Assembly (NCBI RefSeq): GCF_018199995.1
Contig: NZ_CP073578.1
Span: 2,294,001-2,358,000, forward strand
Direction: 5' to 3'
Length of the DNA stretch: 64,000 nucleotides
Origin: Photobacterium sp. GJ3
Lineage (GTDB): Bacteria > Pseudomonadota > Gammaproteobacteria > Enterobacterales > Vibrionaceae
Numbering within the stretch: position 1 is the first letter of the stretch; each line of letters starts with the position of its first letter. The notes below the pieces were generated by a model, which was not told where the DNA came from, made no database searches, and worked only from the letters and a program-made list of their open reading frames with translations. The position numbers were made by a program, and so were the translations under genes. Shown one piece after another: positions 9,188-19,424 of the stretch.

Positions 9188-11278
9188 ATGCTTCATAACC
9201 AGATTAAAACAGACATAAAACAGTGCTATACCAACCTGAGTGGACAATTAGATCACTTTATTCCGCGTCGCGCGCAAAACTATCTGGTTGCTGAAATCGC
9301 AAAAACACTGGCAGGCGAATATCACGCAAAACATCGGATGCTGGTTGCGGAAGCCGGCACGGGGATCGGAAAATCACTCTCTTACTTACTGGGCTGTGTG
9401 CCCTACGCGCTGTTCCATAATAAGAAAGTACTGATTGCAACGGCGACGGTTGCGTTACAAGAACAGTTGGTCCACAAAGATTTACCGCTCTTTGCTCAGA
9501 TTTTTCCGAAAGAGTTCAGCTTTATTCTGGCAAAAGGCCGACAACGCTATTGCTGCGCACACCGACTGGAAGCCAGTTGTCTGGGACAAGACGACAACCA
9601 GCTCGCGCTGTGGCAGGAAAAACCCAAAAAATCTGATCTCAGCCTGCTCAAGCGTCTGCTGGCTGCATGGCAGCAAAATAAGTGGGACGGCGACCGGGAC
9701 AGTTGGCCGACAGTCATTCCCGATCGGGTCTGGCAACAAATTGTGTCGGACAAGCACAGTTGCAGTTCCGGCATGGCCAAACATCGCCAGTGTCCTTTTG
9801 CCAAAGCAAGGGAACATTTAGATAAAGCGGACATCATCATTGCCAACCATGCACTGCTGATGGCCGATCTGGAGCTGGGGGGCGGTGTTATTCTGCCGGA
9901 GCCGGAACAGACCATTTACACCATTGACGAAGCCCATCATCTGCCACAGGTTGCCCGCGACTTTTCTGCCGCGGCTGCCAGCCTGAAAGGTGCAGGAAAC
10001 TGGCTGGAAAAGCTGAATCAGTCGGTGAGTAAGCTTGCCGAGCTGGCTGACCCGCAAAAAGCCGGCCGTTTTCAGAGTGCGCTTCAGGAATCGATTCAGC
10101 ACCTGGTGCCCACATTCAGGCAGTTGTCCGGGCAAATTGATCCGGGCATGTTCAGTAAAGACGGCAGTTACCGTTTTCCCCATGGGGAGCTCCCTGCCTG
10201 GCTGGCGGAAGAAGCGCAAGGATGCCGGGATGCCAGTAAAAAGGCCCGGCAATCTCTGACCAAAATTCACGAGATGATCACCGAACGCCTGAAAGAGGAT
10301 GAAGTCCCGGCTCGAACCGCTGAGCCTGCGTTATCGGAATCGGGGTTTTATTTGCAGCGCTTAGAAAATCTGGAAAAAGTCTGGACGCTGATGGCACAGC
10401 CGGACAAAGACTATGGCGCGCCGCTCGCACGCTGGCTGGAAAAAAGTCCGGAGCAGGAAGGCGACTATATTGTTCAGGTTTCACCGCTTGAGATTGGCTA
10501 CCGACTGGATCAGCTGTTGTGGAGCCGCGCGGCGGGTGCCATTTTAGTGTCAGCCACACTGCGGGCCCTCAACCAGTTCAGCTATTTCTGCCGGCAGGCA
10601 GGCATTCAGGAAAACGAAGGCACGAAATTTCTGGCGCTGGCCTCACCGTTTGACTACCAGAACAACGGACGTCTGGTGATCCCGCACATGCGCTATGAAC
10701 CCCAGGCTGAACAATTTACCGATCTGCTGATCGACACCCTGCCAGAATATCTGGAAGGAGAAACAGCCAGCCTGGTTCTGTTTGCTTCATACTGGCAAAT
10801 GAACAAAGTCGCAGAATCCATTCGGCCCCTATGCCAGAAAAATGGCTGGGATCTACTGGTGCAGGGGGAAGAATCACGCAGTATTCTTCTGGACAAACAC
10901 AAGCAGAACTGTGATCAGGGCAAAGCCAGTATTCTGTTCGGCACTGGCAGTTTTTCTGAAGGGCTTGATTTGCCGGGCCATTTGCTCAGAAATTTAATTA
11001 TCACCAAAATTCCCTTTGCCGTACCGACCTCCCCGGTTGAAGAAGCGCATGCAGAATACATTGAAAGCCGGGGCGGCAACCCGTTTTTACAGATCGCCGT
11101 CCCGGAAGCCAGTAAAAAGCTGATTCAATCTGTCGGGAGATTGCTGCGAAAAGAGCAGGACTTTGGTAGAGTTGTGCTGCTTGACCGTCGGATCATTTCA
11201 AAGCGTTACGGCAAAGCACTGCTTGATTCATTGCCCCCATTTAAACGCGTAATAGAACACGCCATCGAACGAAAATGA
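9188..11278 (+). CDS. dinG: ATP-dependent DNA helicase DinG
   Basis: 5'-3' superfamily 2 helicase of the XPD type. The start at 9188 aligns with E. coli DinG (HFIPRRAQNYLVAEIAKTLAG); the ATG at 9155 overlaps the likely -10 box. The protein has 696 residues. It has Walker A EAGTGIGKSLS near residue 60, iron-sulphur domain cysteines between about residues 120 and 210 (CCAHRLEASC ... CSSGMAKHRQCPF), DEAH at about 250, and C-terminal motif SVGRLLR. It is followed after 6 bases by a TSUP permease gene. Confidence 0.95.
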   Translation: MLHNQIKTDIKQCYTNLSGQLDHFIPRRAQNYLVAEIAKTLAGEYHAKHRMLVAEAGTGIGKSLSYLLGCVPYALFHNKKVLIATATVALQEQLVHKDLPLFAQIFPKEFSFILAKGRQRYCCAHRLEASCLGQDDNQLALWQEKPKKSDLSLLKRLLAAWQQNKWDGDRDSWPTVIPDRVWQQIVSDKHSCSSGMAKHRQCPFAKAREHLDKADIIIANHALLMADLELGGGVILPEPEQTIYTIDEAHHLPQVARDFSAAAASLKGAGNWLEKLNQSVSKLAELADPQKAGRFQSALQESIQHLVPTFRQLSGQIDPGMFSKDGSYRFPHGELPAWLAEEAQGCRDASKKARQSLTKIHEMITERLKEDEVPARTAEPALSESGFYLQRLENLEKVWTLMAQPDKDYGAPLARWLEKSPEQEGDYIVQVSPLEIGYRLDQLLWSRAAGAILVSATLRALNQFSYFCRQAGIQENEGTKFLALASPFDYQNNGRLVIPHMRYEPQAEQFTDLLIDTLPEYLEGETASLVLFASYWQMNKVAESIRPLCQKNGWDLLVQGEESRSILLDKHKQNCDQGKASILFGTGSFSEGLDLPGHLLRNLIITKIPFAVPTSPVEEAHAEYIESRGGNPFLQIAVPEASKKLIQSVGRLLRKEQDFGRVVLLDRRIISKRYGKALLDSLPPFKRVIEHAIERK

Positions 11279-11284
11279 TAATTC

Positions 11285-12058
11285 ATGATTGAAATGTTAG
11301 ATCCGGGCATGATACTCATCCTCGGTCTGGTCGCTCTGGCCGCAGGATTTATTGATGCCGTTGCCGGTGGCGGCGGGATGCTGACCGTTCCAGCATTATT
11401 GTCTCTGGGATTACCCCCGCACATTGCACTGGGAACCAATAAACTGGCAGCAACCTTTGCATCATCAACTGCAGCCCTGACCTATTACCGGAAACAACTG
11501 TTTTCTCCGGCATTCTGGAAAACCTCTTTCATTGCGACGCTGATTGGTGCCATTGTCGGCACTTTAGTGGTCGATATCATCAGCACAGAATGGCTGGAAA
11601 AAGTCCTGCCGCTCATCATTCTGGCGGCAGCCGTGTATACGATCTGGCATCCGCATCCAAAAGCAGACAGTCATCAGCTGCCGACGCCTTGTTCCCGTTT
11701 CAAAAAGAAGCAATGGATTCAGGGTGCCAGTCTGGGTTTTTATGACGGCCTTGCCGGACCGGGGACCGGTGCTTTCTGGACTGTTTCCAATATGGCTTTG
11801 TACCGCCTGAACATTTTGCTCGCATCCGGTCTGGCTAAAGCCATGAACTTTACCAGTAACCTGACCTCGCTGATCACATTTGCCATACTCGGTCATATCA
11901 ATATCGCACTGGGTTTAACCATGGGAGTCTGCCTGATGCTGGGGGCTTTTATCGGCGCGCATTCTGCGATTCGATTTGGCAGCCGCTTCATCCGGCCGGT
12001 ATTTGTCACTGTGGTCGTTGCGCTGGCTGTCCGGCTGGCCTGGCAAGCCTGGGTGTAA
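11285..12058 (+). CDS. TSUP family permease (TauE/SafE, YfcA-like)
   Basis: 257-residue inner membrane protein with 7-8 hydrophobic segments. The family signature DAVAGGGGMLTVPALLSLGLPPHIALGTNK lies near residues 24-53, and a second GPGTGAFW repeat near residue 160. TSUP proteins move sulphur-containing anions such as sulphite or sulphoacetate; the substrate here is unknown. It lies between dinG and priC on the same strand with short spacings. Confidence 0.88.
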   Translation: MIEMLDPGMILILGLVALAAGFIDAVAGGGGMLTVPALLSLGLPPHIALGTNKLAATFASSTAALTYYRKQLFSPAFWKTSFIATLIGAIVGTLVVDIISTEWLEKVLPLIILAAAVYTIWHPHPKADSHQLPTPCSRFKKKQWIQGASLGFYDGLAGPGTGAFWTVSNMALYRLNILLASGLAKAMNFTSNLTSLITFAILGHINIALGLTMGVCLMLGAFIGAHSAIRFGSRFIRPVFVTVVVALAVRLAWQAWV

Positions 12059-12072
12059 GTAAGGAGTCTCAT

Positions 12073-12627
12073 GTGTCCAAAGATCTCAGCCGTCTATCTG
12101 ATTTGGTAGCGCAACTGATCCCCCAGGCAGAAGCCCTGGATCATCAGCGGGGAGAAAGCGCCAAAGCGCTGTTTGATCCTCAGCTGTTCCATGGCCGTTC
12201 CCGTTTCGTGATGCCCTGCATCCGGGAAATCCAGCAGGAAATTCAGGCGCTGCAAAACGAGCAGGCTTCCGGACGGTTACATCGGGACCGGGCAGCCTAC
12301 GTGTGTGAAAGGATTCTGACGCAGATCCAAGCCATTCAGCGCGAGATGGCGACCAAGCAGATCCGCGAAGCTGAGCCTAAATATCAGGTCCGGACCCAGA
12401 AGAGCATACATCAGCTTTACGATGATCTGGCACAGCATCAGGACTGGGAACGACGACTGGCAGCCATGGTGAAAGACAAAGCTTTTGCCCTGGAGCAAGT
12501 CACTCAGGCAGATCAAAAACAACCGCTTCAGCAACAACTGCTCGCTTTGGAAGGCCGATTGCAACGTTGTCAGCAAGCCACGGCTAAAATTGAACAACAG
12601 ATTGCCCGCCGGGAGCGAAAAGGTTAA
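12073..12627 (+). CDS. priC: Primosomal replication protein N'' (PriC)
   Basis: PriC helps reload DnaB at stalled forks. The start is GTG at 12073 with AAGGAGT upstream; an ATG two bases earlier is out of frame and soon stops. The 184-residue helical protein has the PriC hallmark of an N-terminal helical domain with LFDPQLFHGRSRFVMPCIRE and a Gln/Arg-rich C-terminus. priC next to rsmS is the same neighbourhood as in E. coli, here with one gene between them. Confidence 0.88.
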   Translation: MSKDLSRLSDLVAQLIPQAEALDHQRGESAKALFDPQLFHGRSRFVMPCIREIQQEIQALQNEQASGRLHRDRAAYVCERILTQIQAIQREMATKQIREAEPKYQVRTQKSIHQLYDDLAQHQDWERRLAAMVKDKAFALEQVTQADQKQPLQQQLLALEGRLQRCQQATAKIEQQIARRERKG

Positions 12628-12630
12628 ATC

Positions 12631-13598
12631 ATGCTGCCTCTGGTTTATCACCCTGTCTATTCTGAATTGGTGCTGCCCCACAACACCGCTATCCGATCAC
12701 CAAGTATGAGCGGCTGTACTTACACCTCACTCAAACCCTGCAGATGGCGGACTGGGCAGATATCTCATTTTTCCAGCCAGAGCCCGTAACGCCGGAAGAA
12801 TTGAAAACGTTGCATCAGGCGACGTATATCGATCATCTGCTTCAGAACACCCTGCCCGCAGCAAAAATGCGGCGAATTGGTTTTCCCTGGAGTCCGCAGC
12901 TGATTGAGCGCACCCTGACTTCCACAGCAGGCACCCGCCTGACCGTCGATCTGGCTTATCAGCACGGGATCAGTCTGCACCTGAGTGGCGGTTACCATCA
13001 CGCACATCATGATTTTGGCAGTGGGTTCTGCCTGGTCAACGATCTGGCATTTGCGGCCCGGCACGCATTGACACTGCCGGGCATTGATCGCGTTCTGATT
13101 GTCGATTGCGATGTCCATCAGGGCGACGGAACGGCGACATTACTGGCAGAAGACAGCAATATCATTACTTTTTCAGTTCATTGCGATAAAAATTTTCCGG
13201 CCCGTAAGCCTGATTCAGATATCGATCTCGCCTTACCCCGGGAAACGAACACGGAAGACTATCTGGAAGTGTTCAGCGCCGTTCTGAATCTGGCACTGGC
13301 ACAGCATCAGCCGGATCTGGTGATTTATGACGCCGGTGTCGATATCCACCAGCATGATGCGCTGGGATATTTTCAGGTCACAACTGAAGGCATTTTTGAG
13401 CGGGACCAGCTGGTGATCCGTCAATGTAAGGCTGCAGACATCCCACTGGCAGCTGTCGTCGGCGGCGGATACCGGGATGATCATCAGCAACTGGTGGAGA
13501 TTCACGCCCAGTTATTTCTGGCAGCACTGTCTGTCCATCAGCCGGAGCGCCACCCCGAACAGCGTATCGCGGCACGCGACACTCAGGAGAAAGCATGA
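12631..13598 (+). pseudogene. Histone deacetylase family protein, one frameshift
   Basis: Class IV-like histone deacetylase/acetylpolyamine amidohydrolase fold. The gene should begin at ATG 12631 (MLPLVYHPVYSELVLP), but the frame changes at the C run 12676-12679. One more C gives LPPQHRYPITKYERLY and joins the long frame that runs to 13598, about 322 residues in all. The catalytic parts are intact: GGYHHAHHDFGSGFCLVND (paired His), VLIVDCDVHQGDGTA (metal Asp and His) and YDAGVDIHQHDALG. An internal ATG at 12744 could only give an N-terminally cut protein. The stop overlaps the rsmS start (ATGA). A sequencing undercall is the simplest cause. Confidence 0.85.
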
Positions 13599-13801
13599 CA
13601 CAGCCACACAACCCTCAGTCCCCGTCTTTGGCAGACGCACCGAAAGAGGTGCAATTAGCAGTCGATTTGATTTACCTGCTGGAAACGAATGGTATTGCCC
13701 CTGAACTGGCGCTGGCTGCGCTGGAAATCGTTCAGGCCGATCTGCAGGCGAAAGTTGCCCATGCATCTCCCGCGGCGAACCAGTCAGCGACAGACGAATA
13801 A
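13595..13801 (+). CDS. rsmS: RsmS/YbaM (DUF2496) small protein
   Basis: 68-residue protein matching E. coli YbaM (RsmS). The core DAPKEVQLAVDLIYLLETN and the following ELALAALEIV align well. The start overlaps the stop of the upstream gene by ATGA. RsmS has been named as a regulator of secondary metabolism or virulence in Pectobacterium; here only the homology is seen. Confidence 0.85.
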   Translation: MTQPHNPQSPSLADAPKEVQLAVDLIYLLETNGIAPELALAALEIVQADLQAKVAHASPAANQSATDE

Positions 13802-13802
13802 C

Positions 13803-13838
13803 AGAAAGCCGCTTATCAATTCAGAAAAGCGGCTTTCT
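13803..13838. terminator. Terminator after rsmS
   Basis: 12-bp stem AGAAAGCCGCTT / AAGCGGCTTTCT directly after the rsmS stop, followed by TCTTTC. It lies between convergent genes. Confidence 0.88.
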
Positions 13839-13856
13839 TCTTTCAGATCAGATCGG

Positions 13857-14108
13857 CTACGAGCGGATAAACTTGTTGTAAACCAGCAACACAATGAAAG
13901 CGCCCAATGTCGCGGTGATAATACTGCCAATGTTTACCCCGGTGACTGGCCCAAGACCAATCAGACTGCCGACCCAGCCGCCGACAAAGGCCCCGACGAC
14001 CCCCAGAGCCATGGTGATAATCCAGCCGCCACCATCTTTACCCGGCATCAGCCATTTTGCCAATGCGCCAGCGATCAGACCCAGAATAATCCAGGAAAAA
14101 ATGCCCAT
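13857..14108 (-). CDS. GlsB/YeaQ/YmgE family stress membrane protein
   Basis: 83 residues with three hydrophobic segments and the glycine-rich pattern of the transglycosylase-associated family: GIFSWIILGLIAGALAKWLMPG, then GGGWIITMALGVVGAFVGG. It is a single gene with GAGGAGCGAAC before the ATG. Members are induced by stress; the mechanism is unknown. Confidence 0.9.
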   Translation of the reverse strand: MGIFSWIILGLIAGALAKWLMPGKDGGGWIITMALGVVGAFVGGWVGSLIGLGPVTGVNIGSIITATLGAFIVLLVYNKFIRS

Positions 14109-14214
14109 TGTTCGCTCCTCACTCGGTAATCAACTGTTTCAAAAGAAGCTTAGCTGAGATTTTTCACTGTGTGTGTATCGGAAAAGCGGTGATCACGTGA
14201 TTTCTGACAAAAAA

Positions 14215-14238
14215 AGCCCGGCGATATTCTACCGGGCC
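14215..14238 (-). terminator. Rho-independent terminator on the minus strand
   Basis: Stem GCCCGG / CCGGGC with a 10-base loop. On the minus strand it is followed by a run of seven T, so it would end transcription coming from the small gene at 14470-14694. The rest of 14109-14469 shows no supported gene. Confidence 0.75.
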
Positions 14239-14469
14239 TGATTGATCGTGACTCAGAAGAAATACGTGTCAGGGCAGACGCACCTGAAACAGTAAATCAT
14301 GTACACGCATTTAGCAGCATTCGAAGAAAATGGCAGCAAATTCAGGCTCCCTGCCTGAAAATGTGTCTGGGGATTGTGAGGTTGAGTATGGAAAATACAT
14401 TGAATGGCAATTCAACGATTTACAGGCCACGCGATTCATTCACTGACACTCGCATCAGACTGCGTCGGC

Positions 14470-14694
14470 TCAATAACCATTCACCAGACGTAATCCCTGT
14501 CTGATCTCAGGTGAGACCGACTGCGATAAATCGAAAATCTTTCCTGAACGACCCGCCTTATGCTGAGTGTTCAAATGGCCCGCTAACGGTTCAACTTTTA
14601 TCGGACTGCGTGTCGCTGGCATCATATCAATCAGCCTGGAGAATTCATCGAACCCCATTGGCTCCAGGTGATTAGCGCGAATTTTCATGTTCAT
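14470..14694 (-). CDS. Hypothetical protein, 74 residues
   Basis: Small frame with AAAGGAG about 12 bases before the first ATG and a minus-strand terminator downstream, so it is plausibly expressed. The product (MNMKIRANHLEPMGFDEFSR at the start) is soluble and has no signal peptide or metal motif. I do not recognise it. Confidence 0.5.
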   Translation of the reverse strand: MNMKIRANHLEPMGFDEFSRLIDMMPATRSPIKVEPLAGHLNTQHKAGRSGKIFDLSQSVSPEIRQGLRLVNGY

Positions 14695-15005
14695 TGCGGT
14701 CCGTACTCCTTTGCCTGGCCGTCATCTTCGCAGCAAAATATGACAATAAAAAATCATCATGTGACATTTATGTTAAACGTAAAATCCATGTCAAAAATTG
14801 ATATAGGCCTCAATAATCTGGCCTTACCAGCAGGTTTGTGCGTATAAATTCACAAATACCAGCCGCTTAGACATCAAAGATTAAACGCAACCAATCACAC
14901 TGCCATATAAGGCTTACTGTTTTTTTCATCAGATTTTTATGCCTTCATTGATTCTTAAGTTTCCCCCACTAACGTGATGAGACACACCTGAAAAGGGGAT
15001 ATGCG

Positions 15006-15284
15006 ATGGGCAGCAATGATGATTCTAACTTGTTAACTATGATGCATATTGACAGAGATCATCCTTTCCGGAAAAACACAGAACAATCTAAACGCCTCAA
15101 AACAGAATTTACGCTCGAACTTACACTTTGCTGGCAACGGCGCAGCGCGGGGCTGGGAATGTCCATCATCCGGGATATCGCACAGATCCACGGCGGTGAA
15201 ATTCAGCTGGAGGGCAACCAATCGTCCCCCATGAATTGTTTCCGGGTCACACTTCCAACACACAGAAAACCAATTGAACTCTAA
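15006..15284 (+). pseudogene. Fragment of a sensor histidine kinase
   Basis: 92 residues. Only the last 40 look like a family: GLGMSIIRDIAQIHGGEIQL is the G2 box and following helix of a HATPase_c domain, ending RVTLPTHRKP as kinases do. The dimerisation and H-box regions, the N box and G1 box are missing, and the first 50 residues resemble nothing. No response regulator lies nearby. I read it as a remnant. A short stand-alone protein is possible, since ATGCGATG follows AAAAGGGG. Confidence 0.6.
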
Positions 15285-15508
15285 TAATCCAGCTTATCTT
15301 TTCGATTCCATCCAATCTTTAAAAGCATGTGTTTTTGAACGAAGTATCAAAATTTCAGGCCATTTCAGCACACATACACTTGTGGTCTCAGTCAAATAAA
15401 ATCCATATCACTTTGAAAGACCTGCCATAATTGTTTAGAGTGCAAAAGTTTTATTTGTCAAGATTTCCTGACAGATGTGCAGAGATAGTTGAAGGACGGA
15501 CCATATCG

Positions 15509-16698
15509 ATGACTGTCAAACTGGAAGTAAAAAACCTCTACAAGGTGTTCGGCAGCGCTCCGGAACGGGCGTTCCCTCTCCTTGAACAAGGACTCAACAA
15601 GGATGCCATCTTCGAAAAAACCGGCCTGACGGTCGGGGTCAAAGATGCCACGTTATCTATCAACGAAGGTGAAATCTTCGTCGTCATGGGCCTTTCCGGC
15701 TCGGGTAAATCCACTCTCGTCAGACTACTGAACCGCCTGATTGAACCTACCCGTGGGCAGGTGCTGCTGGATGGCAAAGACATTGCCAGCATTTCCGCAG
15801 AAGAACTTCGAGCCGTCAGGCGAAACAATATCAGCATGGTCTTCCAATCCTTTGCACTGATGCCGCATATGACGGTGATTGACAATACCGCCTTTGGTCT
15901 AGATCTGGCGGGTGTCGATAAAGACACCCGTTATAAAACAGCCCTGAAAGCACTGGCTCGGGTCGGACTGGATGCCAATGCAGCCTCCTACCCTGATGAA
16001 TTATCCGGCGGGATGAAGCAGCGGGTCGGACTGGCCCGCGCGCTGGCCAACGATCCCGACATCCTGCTGATGGATGAGGCTTTTTCCGCACTGGACCCGC
16101 TGATCCGGACTGAAATGCAGGACGAACTGATCCGACTGCAAAGTGACGATCGGCGCACCGTGGTGTTCATTTCACATGATCTGGACGAAGCCATGCGTAT
16201 TGGCGATCGCATTGCCATCATGCAAAACGGCGAAGTGGTTCAGGTGGGCACGCCTGATGAAATCCTCCATCGCCCCGCCAATGATTACGTGCGTTCTTTT
16301 TTCAAAGGTGTGGATGTCACCAATGTATTTACCGCCAAAGACATCGCCCGAAAGCATCAGGTAACAGTGATCAAAAAAGGGGAAACCGATGGCCCCGCGC
16401 GGCGCTTCAGTTACTGAATGACCATGACCGCGATTACGGGATTGTCGTTGACCGTCGAAACCAGTATGTCGGTATTGTTTCAACCGAAACCCTGCAGGTT
16501 GCAGCAAAATCTGATCAAACCCTCGGGCATGCCCTGCTCAACGACTCAGTCACCTTTCTGCCAAACACCCCGCTGGGCGACATGATTGGTCAGGTCGCTT
16601 CCTTGCCTTACGGCGTGCCCGTTGTGGATGAACAGCAGCATTATCATGGCGTGATCACCAAAGCCCGCCTCCTACAAACACTCGACCGGGAGGCCTGA
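15509..16698 (+). CDS. proV: Glycine betaine/proline ABC transporter ATPase ProV, frameshifted near the CBS domain
   Basis: ATPase of the osmoprotectant importer ProVWX. The start at 15509 ([15 protein letters not shown]) has GAAGGACGGA upstream. It shows Walker [10 protein letters not shown], signature [15 protein letters not shown], Walker [13 protein letters not shown] and the His switch FISHDLDEA. As read, the frame ends at 16417. Adding one C to the run 16393-16396 restores [19 protein letters not shown] and the C-terminal CBS region to a TGA at 16696-16698. That gives about 396 residues, close to E. coli ProV (400). The stop is directly followed by proW. The ABC domain is whole in either case. 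Confidence 0.92.
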
Positions 16699-16699
16699 G

Positions 16700-17842
16700 A
16701 TGAGTCAGGAAAATCACACCGAATCCTCGGTGCCAGCCACAGAGGCAGCACCGGCCCAGCAAGACCCATGGTCGGCAACCACCCCAACAGACAGCACCGC
16801 GACCGATCCCTGGGGGAACGCGGCCAGCTCGACACCCAATTCAGGCTCTGACTGGCTGAACGAAGCCACAGCCCCTCCGGCCGATCCGGCCATCGACTGG
16901 ATGCACCCTTTTCAGGATGCCCTGATCCCTTTTGACCGCTGGGTTGAAGACGGGATCAACTGGCTGGTCGTCAATTTCCGGCCCGCTTTTCAGGCCATCA
17001 GTGTCCCGATTGACTATATTCTCACGGCGTTTCAGGCCACCCTGCAATCAACACCAGCGTTACTGATGATCTTTCTGATCATGATTCTGGCCTGGCAGAT
17101 TGCCGGGGCACGAATGGGGATTGCTTCTGTCATTTCTCTGTTGCTGATCGGCGCGATCGGGGCCTGGGAACAGGCCATGGTCACGCTGGCACTGGTGCTG
17201 ACCTCGGTTTTTTTCTGTCTGCTGATCGGTCTCCCGACTGGAATCTGGCTGGCGCGCAGTGAAAGTGCAGCCAAAATTATCCGGCCGATACTGGATGCCA
17301 TGCAGACCACACCCGCCTTCGTCTATCTGGTGCCGATTGTCATGCTATTCGGGATCGGAAACGTGCCGGGTGTTGTGGTCACCATTATCTTTGCACTGCC
17401 ACCGATTATCCGGCTGACCATTCTCGGCATCCGTCAGGTGCCGGAAGAACTGATTGAGGCTGCCCACTCGTTTGGCGCCAATCCGAAACAAATGCTTTAT
17501 AAAGTTCAGTTGCCGCTGGCGATGCCAACCATCATGGCCGGGGTCAACCAGACTCTGATGCTGGCGCTGTCGATGGTTGTGATCGCATCGATGATTGCCG
17601 TTGGCGGACTTGGCCAGATGGTCCTGCGCGGTATCGGCCGGCTGGATATGGGACTGGCGGCTATCGGGGGACTGGGGATCGTGATTCTTGCCATCCTGCT
17701 CGATCGGCTGACTCAGGCAATGGGCGCCTCTGAACGTGGCCGGGCTTATCGTCACTGGTATGAACATGGCCCTATTGGTTTTATCTACCGTCGGTTCAAA
17801 AAAGACGAAACACCTCAACTGACGACCCCTTCACAATCCTGA
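16700..17842 (+). CDS. proW: Glycine betaine/proline ABC transporter permease ProW
   Basis: 380-residue inner membrane subunit. It has a long hydrophilic N-terminal tail rich in Asn/Thr/Ala/Trp (about residues 1-95), as in E. coli ProW. Six or seven membrane segments follow, with the EAA loop around [28 protein letters not shown] that docks on ProV. It starts one base after the restored proV stop and ends ten bases before proX. Confidence 0.95.
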   Translation: MSQENHTESSVPATEAAPAQQDPWSATTPTDSTATDPWGNAASSTPNSGSDWLNEATAPPADPAIDWMHPFQDALIPFDRWVEDGINWLVVNFRPAFQAISVPIDYILTAFQATLQSTPALLMIFLIMILAWQIAGARMGIASVISLLLIGAIGAWEQAMVTLALVLTSVFFCLLIGLPTGIWLARSESAAKIIRPILDAMQTTPAFVYLVPIVMLFGIGNVPGVVVTIIFALPPIIRLTILGIRQVPEELIEAAHSFGANPKQMLYKVQLPLAMPTIMAGVNQTLMLALSMVVIASMIAVGGLGQMVLRGIGRLDMGLAAIGGLGIVILAILLDRLTQAMGASERGRAYRHWYEHGPIGFIYRRFKKDETPQLTTPSQS

Positions 17843-17852
17843 GGAGAAGCAC

Positions 17853-18863
17853 ATGACAACATCCTGGAAGTCACTCTCATTCACCACAGCACTACTTGCC
17901 AGTGCCGTTTCATTTTCTGTCAGCGCGGAAGATCTGCCGGGGGCCGGTGTCACCGTTCAGCCCGTGCAAAGCACCGTGGCTGAAGAAACCTTTCAGACGC
18001 TTATCGTCAACAAGGCACTCGAAGCGCTCGGCTATGAAGTCCTGCCAACCAAAGAAGTGGATTACAACGTCGGCTACACCTCAATCGCGAACGGCGATGC
18101 CACCTTTCTGGCCGTCAACTGGGCGCCGCTTCATAAAGATAAATTCATCAAATCAGGCGGTGACGAAAAGTTCTACCGCAAAGGCTACTACATCAAAGGT
18201 GCCGCTCAGGGTTACCTGATCGATAAAAAGACTGCGGACCAATATGGCATCACCAATATCAGTCAATTGAAAGATCCGAAGCTGGCCAAACTGTTTGATG
18301 CCAACAACGACGGCAAGGCCGATTTAACCGGCTGCAACCCCGGCTGGGGCTGCGAGGGTGTGATTGAACACCAATTGGACGCCTTCGGCCTGCGGGAGAC
18401 AATCACTCATAATCAGGGCAACTATGCTGCCATCATTGCAGACACCATTTCCCGCTACCGCAACGGGTCTCCTATCCTGTATTACACCTGGACGCCATAC
18501 TGGGTCAGTGGTGTGCTGGTGCCGGGGAAAGACGTGGTCTGGCTGGAAGTCCCGTTCTCTGCCCTGCCCGGCGAGCGTAACAATGTCGATACTTCCCTGC
18601 CGAACGGCAAAAATTATGGCTTCGAAATGAACAGCATGCGCATCGTCGCCAATAAGAAATTTGCTGAGGATAACCCTGCGGCTGCCAAACTGTTTGAAGT
18701 AATGAACCTGAATATTAACGATGTCAGTGCCCAAAACATGCGGATGAGCCAGGGACAGAATTCTCAGAAGGATATTGAGAACCACGTCAATGGATGGATC
18801 AAGTCGCATCAGCAGCTCTTTAATGGTTGGGTTTCACAAGCCAAGCAAGCCGCAAAAAAGTGA
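17853..18863 (+). CDS. proX: Glycine betaine-binding periplasmic protein ProX
   Basis: 336-residue substrate-binding protein. The signal peptide ends near SVSAED; the mature part starts [20 protein letters not shown], as in E. coli ProX. Several tryptophans ([19 protein letters not shown]) fit the aromatic cage that holds the quaternary ammonium group. A Cys pair ([10 protein letters not shown]) matches the ProX disulphide. It is the last gene of proVWX and is preceded by GAGGAGAAG. Confidence 0.96.
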   Translation: MTTSWKSLSFTTALLASAVSFSVSAEDLPGAGVTVQPVQSTVAEETFQTLIVNKALEALGYEVLPTKEVDYNVGYTSIANGDATFLAVNWAPLHKDKFIKSGGDEKFYRKGYYIKGAAQGYLIDKKTADQYGITNISQLKDPKLAKLFDANNDGKADLTGCNPGWGCEGVIEHQLDAFGLRETITHNQGNYAAIIADTISRYRNGSPILYYTWTPYWVSGVLVPGKDVVWLEVPFSALPGERNNVDTSLPNGKNYGFEMNSMRIVANKKFAEDNPAAAKLFEVMNLNINDVSAQNMRMSQGQNSQKDIENHVNGWIKSHQQLFNGWVSQAKQAAKK

Positions 18864-18906
18864 TTCATAATTAATGATTATGCAAATTTTATGACAAATG
18901 ACGCTC

Positions 18907-18927
18907 AGGCCAGTGCAGCACTGGCCT
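18907..18927. terminator. Hairpin after proVWX
   Basis: Perfect 9-bp stem AGGCCAGTG, loop CAG, CACTGGCCT, followed by GCTTTGCC. It probably ends the pro operon. Confidence 0.75.
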
Positions 18928-19028
18928 GCTTTGCCTGTACTTAACCTGACGCTCAAAAACCTTACAATTGCCAAGTTTACCCTTTCGATATATTCTTGTG
19001 ATATTCGTTCAAGATTTATGGTAACTGC

Positions 19029-19424
19029 ATGTTTTTAGATTATTTTGCGCTGGGCTTACTCATATTTGTTGCCCTGGTTCTGTTTTACGGCATCATTGCC
19101 ATCCATGATATTCCTTATGAGATAGCCAAAGAAAGAGAACATCCTCACCAGGATGCTATCCATTATGCCGGATGGGTCAGTTTATTCACTTTACATGCAC
19201 TTTGGCCATTTTTATGGATTTGGGCCACCCTTTGGCGCAAAGAGCGCGGTTGGGGATTTCAGCAGGTTCATGAAGAGCAGATATTGCTCCAGTCGCAAAT
19301 CACCAAAATGGAAGCTCAGATTCAGCAATTACAAACAGAGCTCACCACACTGAAACACCCCCACACACACGCAAATACAGACACCAATCCCGGTGAAAAT
19401 CAGACCCATGAGGGCAATCAATAA
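19029..19424 (+). CDS. DUF3302 membrane protein (YiaW-like)
   Basis: 131 residues with two membrane segments (about 5-27 and 45-67), the conserved AIHDIPYEIAKEREHPHQDAI loop between them, and a C-terminal coiled coil (about 80-110). The same pairing with an HlyD-type protein is E. coli yiaW-yiaV. The stop overlaps the next start by one base (TAATG), so the two are coupled. Confidence 0.85.
   Translation: MFLDYFALGLLIFVALVLFYGIIAIHDIPYEIAKEREHPHQDAIHYAGWVSLFTLHALWPFLWIWATLWRKERGWGFQQVHEEQILLQSQITKMEAQIQQLQTELTTLKHPHTHANTDTNPGENQTHEGNQ

Noticed and set aside
14388..14504. 38-codon plus-strand frame starting MENTLNGNS
   Set aside because: It has a possible ribosome site but overlaps the minus-strand gene at 14470, whose ribosome site and terminator are better.
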